The position numbers and the translations under genes are program-made. Positions 9,608-18,383 of a DNA stretch of 44,021 nt are shown one piece after another. The first letter of the stretch is position 1. Every line of letters starts with the position of its first letter. The notes under the pieces were generated by a model. That model saw only the letters and a list, made by a program, of their open reading frames with translations. It ran no database searches and was not told the origin of the DNA. This DNA comes from JAAYKT01 sp964408955 (GTDB lineage Bacteria; Bacillota; Clostridia; Lutisporales; Lutisporaceae): NCBI GenBank assembly GCA_964408955.1, contig CAYPBK010000017.1:1-44021 (forward strand). The letters run 5' to 3'.

Positions 9608-10660
9608 TTACATTTTAAACTCCGCATAGATATGCTCATATTCGTCCATCACTGCTTCTACATTTATATAAAAATTAGTATTCTTGATAACTTCATCAGG
9701 CATATTCAACATTATATTATTTTTAAAATCTTCCGGCAAAAACTCTTCTGCGGCTTTATTTGGGCATGTAAATTTCGTTATATCAGCAATCTTAGCCGCT
9801 ATCTCCGGTTGCATAAGGAAATTTAAAAACTTGTATGCGCCTTCCTTATTCGGAGCTTCTTTAGACATAACAAAACAATCAATATATATGGGCATACCCT
9901 CTACAGGAAATACAGGCTCAAGCCTGCTATCCGCTGCTTTACCTTTAACAGCTTGATTTGAATACATAAAACCGGCTACTGCCTCACCGCTGATTAGAGA
10001 ATCCTCCGGTGTATTAGTCTCAAATCTCATTATATTATCTCGCAATTCAAATAGTTTTTCCTTAGCCTCCGCTACTTTTACAGAATCCGTTTCATTGTAC
10101 TCATAGCCAAGGGTTTTTAAGACAAGCCCCATAATCTCTACAGACCAATCTATAACAACCACTTTATCCCTCAGCTCTTTTTGCCACAAATCCTTATACC
10201 CGGTAATAGGCTTGGCACCAAGCTCCTTGACTGCTTCAGGATTTACAAGTAAAAAGGATGTGGATATAGCATAAGGTATGGAAAATTCATTCTTTTCATC
10301 ATAATAATTATTTTGATATACGGGATTTATATTTGAAATATTTGGCATCTGGGATTTATCCAAAGCCTTAATATTCCCATTCTGTCTCAAAATATCTACC
10401 ATGTAATCCGTTACTACTGCCAAATCATATTGATTAGGATTCGTTTCCAACAGCGATTGCATATCCTCATTAGATGTCACTTCTTTGTAATTCACCTTTA
10501 TACCTGTTTCCTTTTCAAACTCATTAATTATTTCTCGGGGAATAAAATCCCCACCCCAAGTCATAAGATTGACTTGATCTCCTTTACTGCTCCCGCCGCA
10601 ACCAGCAAGAGCCATTACCATTACAAAACACAACAACAAACTCATAATTCTTTTTTTCAT
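9608..10660 (-). CDS. potD: Spermidine/putrescine-binding lipoprotein PotD
   Basis: The extracellular substrate-binding lipoprotein of a polyamine ABC importer. 350 residues. The signal peptide ends in lipobox LAGC with Cys21 as the lipidated residue. The mature part is a class D periplasmic-type binding fold with the PotD opening (NLMTWGGDFIP), a WSVEIMGLVLKTLGY segment and SGEAVAGFMYSNQAV, which fit spermidine/putrescine binders. The ATG overlaps the potC stop (ATGA), and a ribosome binding site (AAGGAGGAG) lies 9 bases upstream. It is the last gene of potABCD. Polyamine specificity is inferred from the complete gene set; exact substrate preference cannot be read. Confidence 0.92.
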   Translation of the reverse strand: MKKRIMSLLLCFVMVMALAGCGGSSKGDQVNLMTWGGDFIPREIINEFEKETGIKVNYKEVTSNEDMQSLLETNPNQYDLAVVTDYMVDILRQNGNIKALDKSQMPNISNINPVYQNNYYDEKNEFSIPYAISTSFLLVNPEAVKELGAKPITGYKDLWQKELRDKVVVIDWSVEIMGLVLKTLGYEYNETDSVKVAEAKEKLFELRDNIMRFETNTPEDSLISGEAVAGFMYSNQAVKGKAADSRLEPVFPVEGMPIYIDCFVMSKEAPNKEGAYKFLNFLMQPEIAAKIADITKFTCPNKAAEEFLPEDFKNNIMLNMPDEVIKNTNFYINVEAVMDEYEHIYAEFKM

Positions 10661-11442
10661 TGACTAAAACTCCTCCTTTTACTAAAAAATTGTCCTAAAC
10701 CGATTATGAAAAATGTTCCTGTTAATATCAAAGTACATAGAGCGTTTATTTTAGGTGTAACACCAACCCTCATCATAGAAAAAATATGAACAGGCAATGT
10801 AGTAGATGTAGGTCCTGACATATAAGTTGATATTACTACATCATCTAAAGACATTGCTATGGATAATAAAGAAGCAGTCATGATTGATGGCGTTACCAAA
10901 GGTATTATTATTGATTTAATAGCCTGCCATCTTGTAGCTCCTAAATCTCTTGCTGCTTCTATAGTAAATTTGTCAATTTCATTAAGACGCAATTGTACCA
11001 TAATATAAATATAGGGAGTACAAAACAAGGAATGAGAAAGCACTAAAGTCAAAACTCCAAAAGGCAGTTTTAAAGCGCTGAAAAACATGAGTAAAGAAAC
11101 GCCTAATGCAACTTCAGGTACCAATAGTGGAAGAATCATCACGCCTTTAATGATTTTTTTCATTCTTTTTGTTACGGACATGGAAATAACAGCTGTAGCC
11201 GTGCCAAGAACTGCAGATAACAATGCTGTTAAAAAAGCTACCTGCATACTTATTTTAAAAGCATCGGCAATAACCCTGTCTTTAAACAAATCTCTGTACC
11301 AATTAAGAGTAAAACCAGTCCATTGTGCAACAGAGGAACTCTTATTAAAAGAATAAAGGATAACACTGAGCACGGGAAAATAGAGCAACAAGAAGAATAA
11401 CGAAAGATAAAATTTTTTCAGCTTTCCAAAATTTTTATCCAT
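10657..11442 (-). CDS. potC: Polyamine ABC transporter permease PotC
   Basis: One of the two inner-membrane permeases of the polyamine importer. 261 residues with about six membrane segments. The EAA loop that docks on the ATPase is seen as EAARDLGATRWQAIKSIIIP. Its start shares one base with the potB stop (TAATG) and its stop overlaps the potD start, so translation is coupled on both sides. An AGGAGGAG site precedes the ATG. Confidence 0.93.
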   Translation of the reverse strand: MDKNFGKLKKFYLSLFFLLLYFPVLSVILYSFNKSSSVAQWTGFTLNWYRDLFKDRVIADAFKISMQVAFLTALLSAVLGTATAVISMSVTKRMKKIIKGVMILPLLVPEVALGVSLLMFFSALKLPFGVLTLVLSHSLFCTPYIYIMVQLRLNEIDKFTIEAARDLGATRWQAIKSIIIPLVTPSIMTASLLSIAMSLDDVVISTYMSGPTSTTLPVHIFSMMRVGVTPKINALCTLILTGTFFIIGLGQFFSKRRSFSQ

Positions 11443-12287
11443 TAAAACAACTCCTCCTCGCTATCCTTAGTCAATCTGTTATACAAGAACAAGACTATCA
11501 AAACCAGAGCTATCATTCCGATAGAAAAAGCAGCAGCCAAAGGCTTATTCCTTCCTTTTGTAATCTGAGTATTTATTAAATTTCCTAAAAAAATAGTCTT
11601 GCCGCCCCCTAAAAGATCGGATATAAAAAACAAACCTAAAGCAGGAATAAAAACCAGAGTAAAGCCGCCGGCAATACCCGGAATAGTTAAAGGTATAGTT
11701 ATATTTAGAAAAGTTTTAATTTTATTTGCACCTAAATCATAAGATGCCTCCAACAAGTTTCTGTCCAGTTTATCTACGGAATTATATATGGCAATAATCA
11801 TAAAAGGAATCAGCATATAAACAGTACCGATGAGAGTAGTGCTGAACTTATACATCATAATTTTAGGCTCTTTTATAATATTTAAAGCTAGTAAAATGTT
11901 GTTAATTAATCCTCTGTTCCCAAGAAGTATTATCCAACCATAGGTCCTTAACAAACTGGATATCCAAAAAGGAAGAATAATCAAGCTTATTATAAACGAA
12001 CGCATCTTATCCTCAAGGTTAGCTGTAATATAAGCCACAGGATAGCCTATCGCCAATGATATGATTCCTGTCAAAGTAGCCAGCAAAAAAGAATTCAAAA
12101 ATATTCTTATATATACAGGCTCCAACATCTTTTTATAATTGTCCAAAGTAAAGCTCACAATTATATTACCTAAACTGTCTTTAGACAAAAAGCTCAAAAC
12201 ACCGACGTAAATTAGAGGTATACCTACTAACAAGCCTACCCAAATAATAATAGGTATTGCCGGAGCATTTTTTTTATATGAATTCAT
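11442..12287 (-). CDS. potB: Polyamine ABC transporter permease PotB
   Basis: The second permease of the importer, pairing with PotC. About 281 residues with six predicted membrane segments and an EAA loop (EASYDLGANKIKTFLNITIP). The start is not certain: in-frame candidates are TTG at 12305, ATG at 12296 and ATG at 12287. The AAGGA motif inside the end of potA is 10 bases from 12287 and only 1 from 12296, so 12287 is preferred; it follows the potA stop by one base. Coupled to potA and potC. Confidence 0.9.
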   Translation of the reverse strand: MNSYKKNAPAIPIIIWVGLLVGIPLIYVGVLSFLSKDSLGNIIVSFTLDNYKKMLEPVYIRIFLNSFLLATLTGIISLAIGYPVAYITANLEDKMRSFIISLIILPFWISSLLRTYGWIILLGNRGLINNILLALNIIKEPKIMMYKFSTTLIGTVYMLIPFMIIAIYNSVDKLDRNLLEASYDLGANKIKTFLNITIPLTIPGIAGGFTLVFIPALGLFFISDLLGGGKTIFLGNLINTQITKGRNKPLAAAFSIGMIALVLIVLFLYNRLTKDSEEELF

Positions 12288-12288
12288 A

Positions 12289-13404
12289 TCAATCATTTCC
12301 TTCAAAATCAGCAGTATTCTCTAAAGGTAACAAAACTGCTCCCGAACTATCCCAGGTTATATATATATTATTCCCCACATTGTAAGTACAATCACAACCT
12401 TGGCTTTGATATTCAATAACTGTTATAATATGACCATTTACATCTACTTCTGTTCTGATCTGTGACCCTGCATGCCGATTGGATATAACCTCTCCTGAAA
12501 AAGCATTTGGTATCTCATTATGGGAAATTCTCATCTTATCCATAAGTATTGCCAACATAACCTCATCACCGGGTTGCCCGGTGCAATCGGCATTATTTGA
12601 GCATCTTATATCTATAATACTATTGCCAAGTTTTATTTTGAAACATTCATGACCTTTTTCCAAAAGCTTGACTTTCAATATATTTCTATCACCTATAAAG
12701 CTGGCTACAAAATAGTTTTTGGGATTATTGTAAACATCTATTGCACTGCCTTGTTGTTTTATAACGCCCTCATCCATGACAACTATGGTATCGGACATAT
12801 TTAACGCTTCTTCCTGATCGTGAGTAATATATACAAAGGTTGTATTTGTTTTTCTTTGTATATCCAGCAATTCTTTTTGCATATGTTTCCTAAGAGTCAA
12901 ATCCAATGCTCCTAAAGGTTCGTCCAGAAGTAAAATATCCGGTTCATTAATCAAAGCTCTGGCTAAGGCTACTCTTTGTTTTTGACCGCCTGATACGCTA
13001 TTTACCGGTCTGTTTTCATAACCGGTCATTTGAACAAGCTCAAGGATTTCCATAATTTTAGCCTTTAATTCCGCTTCTCCCATAGACTTTTTTATCCTTG
13101 GACCATAAGCAATATTATCATAAATATTCAAATGAGGAAATAAAGCATAATTTTGAAAAACCATATTTACGCTTCTCTTATCAGGCTGTAAATCTTTAAT
13201 AGAGCTACCTTTAAGCAAGATATCCCCGGAATCCATCTTTTCCAAGCCTGCTATACATCTAAGCAAAGTAGTCTTGCCGCAGCCTGATGGCCCTAGAATA
13301 GTTAAGAATTCTCCTTCTTTTATATCAAGAGAAATATTTTTTAAAACATGATTGTTACCAAAGAATTTGTTTATGTCTATCAAGTTAAGCAATGAATCTT
13401 TCAT
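12289..13404 (-). CDS. potA: Polyamine ABC transporter ATPase PotA
   Basis: The cytoplasmic ATPase that powers polyamine import. 371 residues: a nucleotide-binding domain with GPSGCGKTT (Walker A), the signature SGGQKQRVALARAL, ILLLDEPLGALD (Walker B) and THDQEEAL (switch His), then a C-terminal TOBE-type domain (from about 240) typical of PotA/MalK-class ATPases. First gene of potABCD, with an AAAGGA ribosome binding site just before the ATG and a probable promoter at 13459-13488. No polyamine-sensing riboswitch is seen in the short leader. Confidence 0.94.
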   Translation of the reverse strand: MKDSLLNLIDINKFFGNNHVLKNISLDIKEGEFLTILGPSGCGKTTLLRCIAGLEKMDSGDILLKGSSIKDLQPDKRSVNMVFQNYALFPHLNIYDNIAYGPRIKKSMGEAELKAKIMEILELVQMTGYENRPVNSVSGGQKQRVALARALINEPDILLLDEPLGALDLTLRKHMQKELLDIQRKTNTTFVYITHDQEEALNMSDTIVVMDEGVIKQQGSAIDVYNNPKNYFVASFIGDRNILKVKLLEKGHECFKIKLGNSIIDIRCSNNADCTGQPGDEVMLAILMDKMRISHNEIPNAFSGEVISNRHAGSQIRTEVDVNGHIITVIEYQSQGCDCTYNVGNNIYITWDSSGAVLLPLENTADFEGND

Positions 13405-13458
13405 ATTATTTTCCTTTCAGCTTTCAATAAAAAACTGTAAGCACTGTCTCATCTATGG

Positions 13459-13488
13459 ATTATATAACATTAAGGACCGATAAGTAAA
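13459..13488 (-). promoter_or_regulatory. Probable promoter of potABCD
   Basis: On the minus strand, TTTACT (13483-13488), an 18-base spacer and an exact TATAAT (13459-13464), 54 bases before the potA ATG. The -35 is weak. Confidence 0.45.
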
Positions 13489-13594
13489 GAGTTTTGATTA
13501 ATATGGATTATACCGTCAACATATGTTTTAACTCTTTAATAAATTATACTGTACAAGTTTATTCAATACTATTACTTTTTCTATTATTAACAAG

Positions 13595-13626
13595 CAAAAA
13601 GAAAGCAATGCATGCTTTCTTTTTTT
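13595..13626 (-). terminator. Terminator of the yedE selenium operon
   Basis: AAAGAAAGCA (13598-13607) and TGCTTTCTTT (13613-13622) form a 10-bp stem with a 5-base loop. T-rich sequence follows on both strands (TTTCTTTTTG on the minus), so it could work both ways. It lies just past the DUF3343 stop. Confidence 0.75.
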
Positions 13627-13642
13627 ATAGGAGTTGAGTCTC

Positions 13643-13879
13643 TCAATGGCTTTCGTATATAAGCTTATTTTCTTTGCTTTCAAGTAGAAATACTTTTTCC
13701 ACTTCATCATCGATTAATTCATCTATAGCTTGTTTTGTTACAACTTTAGCGCTGATGCTGCAATTGGAGCTTAGAGCCCTTGGAACCGGCATCAGCAAGC
13801 ACTGTATGTTGTTCTTCTTACACTTTCTGTCGAATTTTATTGCACCTGAATGAGTGAAGAACAAAACCATATATTCCAT
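13643..13879 (-). CDS. DUF3343 protein, putative Se/S carrier-like
   Basis: A small cytoplasmic protein of 78 residues. It matches the DUF3343 family (putative Se/S carrier-like): an N-terminal TH(S)GAIKFDRKCKK stretch, then PVPRALSSNC in the place where family members carry a conserved Cys after a PxPRxxSSxC motif. Cys49 is thus the likely persulfide or perselenide carrier; this is inferred. The start lies 2 bases after the tusA-like stop, with a GAGGAAG ribosome binding site inside tusA. Together with the TusA-like protein and YedE it forms the selenium-linked trio seen in selenoprotein-making anaerobes. It ends with TGA, but the frame closes again after a few codons, so this TGA is a true stop. 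Confidence 0.75.
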   Translation of the reverse strand: MEYMVLFFTHSGAIKFDRKCKKNNIQCLLMPVPRALSSNCSISAKVVTKQAIDELIDDEVEKVFLLESKENKLIYESH

Positions 13880-13881
13880 AG

Positions 13882-14088
13882 CTACTTCCTCGCTTCTAAT
13901 ACAAATGTGTCACCCTGTTCCTTAACTGTGATACTATAACCGGAGTTTTTTAAAAATCTTTCTACATTGCCTTTTGCAACATTATTATCAACTATTATAT
14001 CTGCGCCTTCGGGATGTTCATCCAGTCCTTTTTTTGTCATCAGAACCGGTTGAGGGCAACTCATACCACATGTATCTATCTTTAACAT
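13882..14088 (-). CDS. TusA/SirA-like sulfur (selenium) carrier protein
   Basis: A 68-residue TusA-fold protein. The conserved CPQP motif is in CGMSCPQPVL; the CPxP Cys carries a persulfide in TusA. In bacteria that make selenoproteins, TusA-like proteins next to YedE are thought to carry selenium in the same way. The usual selenium protein YedF joins this domain to a DsrE-like part; here only the TusA part is present, with a DUF3343 protein encoded next. GGAGGAAG precedes the ATG. It lies 32 bases after yedE, same operon. Confidence 0.85.
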   Translation of the reverse strand: MLKIDTCGMSCPQPVLMTKKGLDEHPEGADIIVDNNVAKGNVERFLKNSGYSITVKEQGDTFVLEARK

Positions 14089-14120
14089 TATATCTTCCTC
14101 CCTGTTTTTTTATTAACCTA

Positions 14121-15182
14121 CTATGCTTTTTGCTTGACTAAACCTTCTGAATTTACATAGGAGACGATAGCTAAAAATGCAAAGCATATTAAAGCAGCTA
14201 TTTTACCATTAAAGGTTACTCCTTCCGCGCTGGAAGCCAAACCAAAATTATGAATAATTCCTGCACCGACAAGCATACCCATTACGGTGATTGCTGAATC
14301 TGTATTTCCTTCTCCTGATAAAATAAGTTGCCTGAGAGGGCAACCTCCCAAAAGAACAGAGCCCCAGCCAACAATGGCCATGCCTAGAAAGTTCCACCGC
14401 CCATCAGTGTGTGCTACAGGTTGTCCTGCAAAACCTAGTTTAAAATAACTGAAAACTAAATTTCCGATTAAAGCTGTTGCCAATATTGAAATAAAGCCGA
14501 GAAATAGATATTTGTCTTTAAATAAAATCATATCCCTGACTCCACCGGCCATACACAATCTGCTTCTTTGCGCCAATACACCTACAATCAACCCCGCTGT
14601 AAGGGAGATGATTACCGGCGCTGTAAAAGAACCGGGTCCGCTTTCGCTAAAAAAAATGAATCCGGGTGCAACAATGACTAAAATCAGTAGCCCTATATTT
14701 ATTATAGGGAATACATAACCTTCTGTCTTTGTTGTTTTATAGTTTCTTTTTAGACTAAACCCTTTGTTCAAGAACTGTACACCTACAAAAATACCAAATA
14801 CAAAACCTAATAATCCAAAAATTGCGTTCAAATCTCCTCCGGCCAATCTTAATATCATCCTAAAAGGACAACCTAAGAATATTAGAGTCCCTACCATTAC
14901 GACTATCCCCAATACAAATCTGATAAAAGGTGACGATCCACCTTTTGATTCAAATTCTTTGTTTATTACCGAAATAAAGAATGCCCCTAATATCAGTCCC
15001 ATAATCTCCGGCCTTATATATTGAACAACTGCCGCCCTATGTAATCCCAGCCCTCCTGCTATATCTCTTATAAAACAGGCTATACAAAAGCCCATGTTTG
15101 CGGGGTTTCCAAAGTATACAAGTAATACTGATATTATTCCTATTATTCCGCCTGCAATAATTATTCCTTTTTTACTTTCCAT
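14121..15182 (-). CDS. yedE: YedE-type putative selenium transporter
   Basis: A multi-spanning membrane protein of 353 residues with two YeeE/YedE halves, each carrying the signature GCP-x-R: GCPFRMILR in the first half and GGCPLRQLIL in the second, plus SRLCMAGGVRD. Members of this group found beside TusA-like genes are annotated as selenium transporters because they co-occur with selenophosphate synthase; thiosulfate transport is known for related YeeE, so a sulfur substrate is an alternative. First gene of the trio, AAGGAGG before the ATG. Divergent from the LysR gene, with a 226-base control region between. The gene family is clear; the substrate is inferred. Confidence 0.85.
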   Translation of the reverse strand: MESKKGIIIAGGIIGIISVLLVYFGNPANMGFCIACFIRDIAGGLGLHRAAVVQYIRPEIMGLILGAFFISVINKEFESKGGSSPFIRFVLGIVVMVGTLIFLGCPFRMILRLAGGDLNAIFGLLGFVFGIFVGVQFLNKGFSLKRNYKTTKTEGYVFPIINIGLLILVIVAPGFIFFSESGPGSFTAPVIISLTAGLIVGVLAQRSRLCMAGGVRDMILFKDKYLFLGFISILATALIGNLVFSYFKLGFAGQPVAHTDGRWNFLGMAIVGWGSVLLGGCPLRQLILSGEGNTDSAITVMGMLVGAGIIHNFGLASSAEGVTFNGKIAALICFAFLAIVSYVNSEGLVKQKA

Positions 15183-15236
15183 CTATGTACCTCCTTGCCT
15201 ATAATCAATATTATTTTATCAATGACTTTTTTTAAT

Positions 15237-15252
15237 GTACAATAGTTTGTAC
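15237..15252. promoter_or_regulatory. Perfect dyad, candidate operator between yedE and lysR
   Basis: GTACAA (15237-15242), TAGT and TTGTAC (15247-15252) form a perfect 6-4-6 dyad, 55 bases upstream of yedE. Divergent intergenic placement next to a LysR gene suggests that regulator as the binder. Confidence 0.45.
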
Positions 15253-15292
15253 TGATATCATTTCCTTCATCCATAAGAAAACATAATAGTAG

Positions 15293-15321
15293 TTGTTTTA
15301 AATTTTCCCTACCAATATAAT
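15293..15321 (+). promoter_or_regulatory. Probable promoter of the lysR gene
   Basis: TTGTTT (15293-15298), a 17-base spacer and an exact TATAAT (15316-15321). The start codon is 87 bases further on. Confidence 0.5.
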
Positions 15322-15408
15322 AAAGATAAAGTAGCTGTTATTGAGTCCTTAATATTACAAGGTATTCAGGCAACTATATTTTCTAATGTATTTAAAGGAG
15401 GTATTGTT

Positions 15409-16305
15409 TTGGAATTCAATCAATTGGAAAGCTTTTTATCTGTTGTGGAGCATAAAAGCTTTTCCAAAGCTGCTAAGGAGCTATATTTAGCCCAGCCTAC
15501 CGTAAGCAATAACATACAAGGCTTAGAAAAGGAGCTTAATACTATCCTTTTGGACAGGCGAGGCAAGACAGTCTCCCTTACGGATTCCGGTAAAATTTTT
15601 TATAATTACGCCTTAGAACTGATTAATGTCCGAGAACATGCAAAAATTAGTATTAAGGATCATTGGGGCAAAATGGAGGGGGTAATAGAGATTACCGTCA
15701 GCTCCATCCCTGAGCAGTTTGTTCTGCCTTATATAATTAGGGATTTCACAAAGGTTCATCCAAAGATATCCTTTGCCGTATCAACGAAAAATTCAAAAGA
15801 TATAATAGACGACATTTTAAGCGGTAAACAAAGCTACGGAATAGTGGGTACCAGGCTTTCTTCCAGAGCCTTGGAGTATATTGGTTTCTATGAGGACGAG
15901 CTTATATTTGTCGCTCCTAACAATGGCAACTATCCTGAGCAATCAGATACCCCTTTAGATTTAGATATATTATTTAAAGAAAACTTCATTCTAAGAAAAG
16001 AGGGCTCCGGCACTAGGCTGTTTCTCGAGAAATGTCTTGATGAAAAAAACATAAGCATTGATGACCTAAATACGACGGCGCTTATTGACAGCAACGAGAT
16101 GATTAAAAAGATGGTGGAGCTGGGGCTAGGTGTCAGCTTTGTGTCAAAAATATCCGTTAAAAATGAAATCGAGCTGGGCTTAATCAAAGCCTTTAATATA
16201 AAAGACTTAAATTTAAAGCGCAGCTTCTATTTTGTTTATTCTAAAAACAGAACCTTATCTCCTATTGTAGAGACCTTCAAAGATTTTATTTCAAAATATC
16301 AATGA
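15409..16305 (+). CDS. LysR-family regulator, probably selenium-metabolism associated
   Basis: 298 residues. The N-terminal winged helix-turn-helix (about 1-60, FSKAAKELYLAQPTVSNNI) is typical of LysR. The effector-binding domain starts near 90 (GVIEITVSSIPEQFVLP). The start is TTG with AAAGGAGG 7 bases upstream; no other start is near. It is divergent from yedE-tusA-DUF3343, the classic arrangement in which a LysR protein controls its neighbour. A LysR group associated with selenium metabolism is known, and this context fits it. The inducer, perhaps a selenium or sulfur compound, is not known. The TTG start may limit its amount. Confidence 0.88.
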   Translation: MEFNQLESFLSVVEHKSFSKAAKELYLAQPTVSNNIQGLEKELNTILLDRRGKTVSLTDSGKIFYNYALELINVREHAKISIKDHWGKMEGVIEITVSSIPEQFVLPYIIRDFTKVHPKISFAVSTKNSKDIIDDILSGKQSYGIVGTRLSSRALEYIGFYEDELIFVAPNNGNYPEQSDTPLDLDILFKENFILRKEGSGTRLFLEKCLDEKNISIDDLNTTALIDSNEMIKKMVELGLGVSFVSKISVKNEIELGLIKAFNIKDLNLKRSFYFVYSKNRTLSPIVETFKDFISKYQ

Positions 16306-16389
16306 GGTTTTTGCAGTTACAAAATATCTGCCTTATTTTACGAGTTTTGTTTGCATATTTTATAATTGCAGACCTGCTTGATTTATTCA

Positions 16390-17004
16390 TTAACCTATTT
16401 TCTTTTTCACAACTTTAAGTCTGAAAAAATCTTCCCTTTCTTTTTCTTCCAACACCTCTGTAATTGTTTTAACTATCTGCTTATATTTTGGAATCTGTAT
16501 ATTTTGCAGCGCATTTGCTCTTTTAGCGGTTCTTTTTATTTCTACGGCAAGCTTATAAACAGAATCCTCTACTTCGGATAGTTCATAAACCAAATATTTT
16601 AACTCTTGAAACCTTTTTAGCGCTACATCTAAAGCAGGATTAGTTCGATAAAAGCTGTAATATTGACCTATATTCTTTCTTTCAAATTCAATCTTCGGTA
16701 TAGGGACACCCATAGTGCTTCTATTTATTATATTAAAACCATAGGCTTCCGGTATGGAATCTGATATTTTAGCCACTGTATTGATTCCTATGGTAATATT
16801 AGCAACCTTTAGCGCATCGTACGCCTCTTCAAACATATCCCAAATTTTATTTTGGATTTCTTCTGCCCTTTCTATATAGCTCATCATATTTATTACTAAA
16901 ACATTTCTTTTTTTGTCCAACAACTCAAAGCCTGCCAAAGCCAGCTCCAATGAATTTTGTGCTGCAATAAGATTGCTCTTTGTAAAGGCAAAGTCATTCT
17001 CCAT
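16390..17004 (-). CDS. ntpD: V-type ATP synthase subunit D
   Basis: Central rotor shaft subunit of the V/A-type ATPase, linking the A3B3 head to the c-ring. 204 residues, near the usual length, almost all helical. The family features KSNLIAAQNSLELA near the N-terminus and the C-terminal KRTAKRANALQN segment are seen. Last gene of the operon; its ATG is 2 bases after the subunit B stop and uses a GGAGGAG site inside the end of B. Confidence 0.93.
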   Translation of the reverse strand: MENDFAFTKSNLIAAQNSLELALAGFELLDKKRNVLVINMMSYIERAEEIQNKIWDMFEEAYDALKVANITIGINTVAKISDSIPEAYGFNIINRSTMGVPIPKIEFERKNIGQYYSFYRTNPALDVALKRFQELKYLVYELSEVEDSVYKLAVEIKRTAKRANALQNIQIPKYKQIVKTITEVLEEKEREDFFRLKVVKKKIG

Positions 17005-17006
17005 AT

Positions 17007-18383
17007 CTACTCCTCCAAATACTTGCTTATATACTCAGCATTTATTCTGTTAAGCTCAGACTTGGGAAGTACTTTCAATAGCTGCCACATGATATCCAAA
17101 GTTTTTTCTAAGCTTCTGTTTTCATCAAAGCTTTGTTTTACCAACATCTTTTCAAACCTGTTTCCAAAATCAAGGTACTTTTTATCGGACTCCGAGAGCT
17201 CCTCCTCACCTATAACCTGTGCCAAAGACCTGATCTCCTGAACTTTAGAATATGCGGAAAAAACCTGATTTGCCAAATCAGGATGATCTTCTCTCGTAAA
17301 GCCTTCGCCAATGCCATCTTTCATGAGTCTGGAAAGGCTGGGCAGAACATTTACCGGCGGATATATATCTCTTTGATATAAGTCCCTGGAAAGTATCACT
17401 TGCCCTTCCGTTATAAAGCCTGTTAAATCCGGCACGGGATGAGTAATATCGTCATTAGGCATAGTAAGTATAGGTATCTGGGTTATGCTCCCTTCCTTTC
17501 CTTTAATCATGCCTGCTCTTTCATATAATGTTGCAAGGTCTGAATAGAGATAACCGGGGTAGCCTTTTCTTGACGGCACCTCTTCTCTGGATGCCGATAT
17601 TTCCCTTAAAGCTTCGCAATAATTAGTTATATTCGTCATTATTACAAGGACATGCATATTTTCTTCAAAAGCCAAATACTCCGCCGCCGTCAAAGCACAT
17701 CTGGGCGCGGCTATTCTTTCAATAATAGGATCATCCGCAAGGTTTTGATACATTACAACTTTTTTTAATACACCGGCTTGCTGAAAGCTTTTTCTAAAAA
17801 ACTCCGCTTCACCGTGTTTAATTCCCATGGCTGCAAAGACGATGGCAAAGTTATCTATATTGCCTTCGGTTATATTTGCTTGCTTTACAATCTGCGCTGC
17901 CAGCTCGTTGTGAGGTAATCCGTCACCGGAGAAAATAGGCAGTTTTTGACCTCTTATAAGAGTTGTCAATCCGTCTATTGTTGATATCCCAGTTTGTATA
18001 AAGTTCCTGGGATAATGTCTGGCTACAGGATTTATAGGACGCCCGTGAATGTTATAGCTTTTTCCTGAGTATATGGGGGGACCATCTACGGGCTCTCCTA
18101 CGCCCGTAAAGGTTCTTCCCAATATATCCTTTGAAAGAGCTATTTCAAGAGGTTTACCGCTGAAGGACACCTTTGTATTTTTTAATGAGATTCCCACAGT
18201 CCCTTCATATACCTGTATTATCACTTTATCCTTATTTATTTGCACCACTTTACCTTTTCTAATCCCTTGACCGTCTACTTCTAATTCAACCATTTCATCG
18301 TAGGCGGCATCTAAAACCCCTTCCAAAATGATGAGGGGACCTTCTATATCGCTGATTCTCATGTATTTAATTTTCATCTTCAT
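17007..18383 (-). CDS. ntpB: V-type ATP synthase subunit B
   Basis: Non-catalytic head subunit that alternates with A in the A3B3 ring. 458 residues. It shows the beta-barrel start (IEGPLIILEGV), SGDGLPHNELAAQI in the place of a P-loop and without the GKT lysine, as expected for the non-catalytic subunit, and SRKGYPGYLYSDLA. The start overlaps the subunit A stop (ATGA). Intact. Confidence 0.96.
   Translation of the reverse strand: MKMKIKYMRISDIEGPLIILEGVLDAAYDEMVELEVDGQGIRKGKVVQINKDKVIIQVYEGTVGISLKNTKVSFSGKPLEIALSKDILGRTFTGVGEPVDGPPIYSGKSYNIHGRPINPVARHYPRNFIQTGISTIDGLTTLIRGQKLPIFSGDGLPHNELAAQIVKQANITEGNIDNFAIVFAAMGIKHGEAEFFRKSFQQAGVLKKVVMYQNLADDPIIERIAAPRCALTAAEYLAFEENMHVLVIMTNITNYCEALREISASREEVPSRKGYPGYLYSDLATLYERAGMIKGKEGSITQIPILTMPNDDITHPVPDLTGFITEGQVILSRDLYQRDIYPPVNVLPSLSRLMKDGIGEGFTREDHPDLANQVFSAYSKVQEIRSLAQVIGEEELSESDKKYLDFGNRFEKMLVKQSFDENRSLEKTLDIMWQLLKVLPKSELNRINAEYISKYLEE

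Noticed and set aside
13643..13645. TGA at the end of the DUF3343 gene as a second selenocysteine codon
   Set aside because: The frame meets a TAA six codons later and no family residues continue past the TGA.
13528..13710. 60-residue ORF on the minus strand
   Set aside because: It overlaps the DUF3343 gene in another frame and runs through the terminator; no ribosome binding site.
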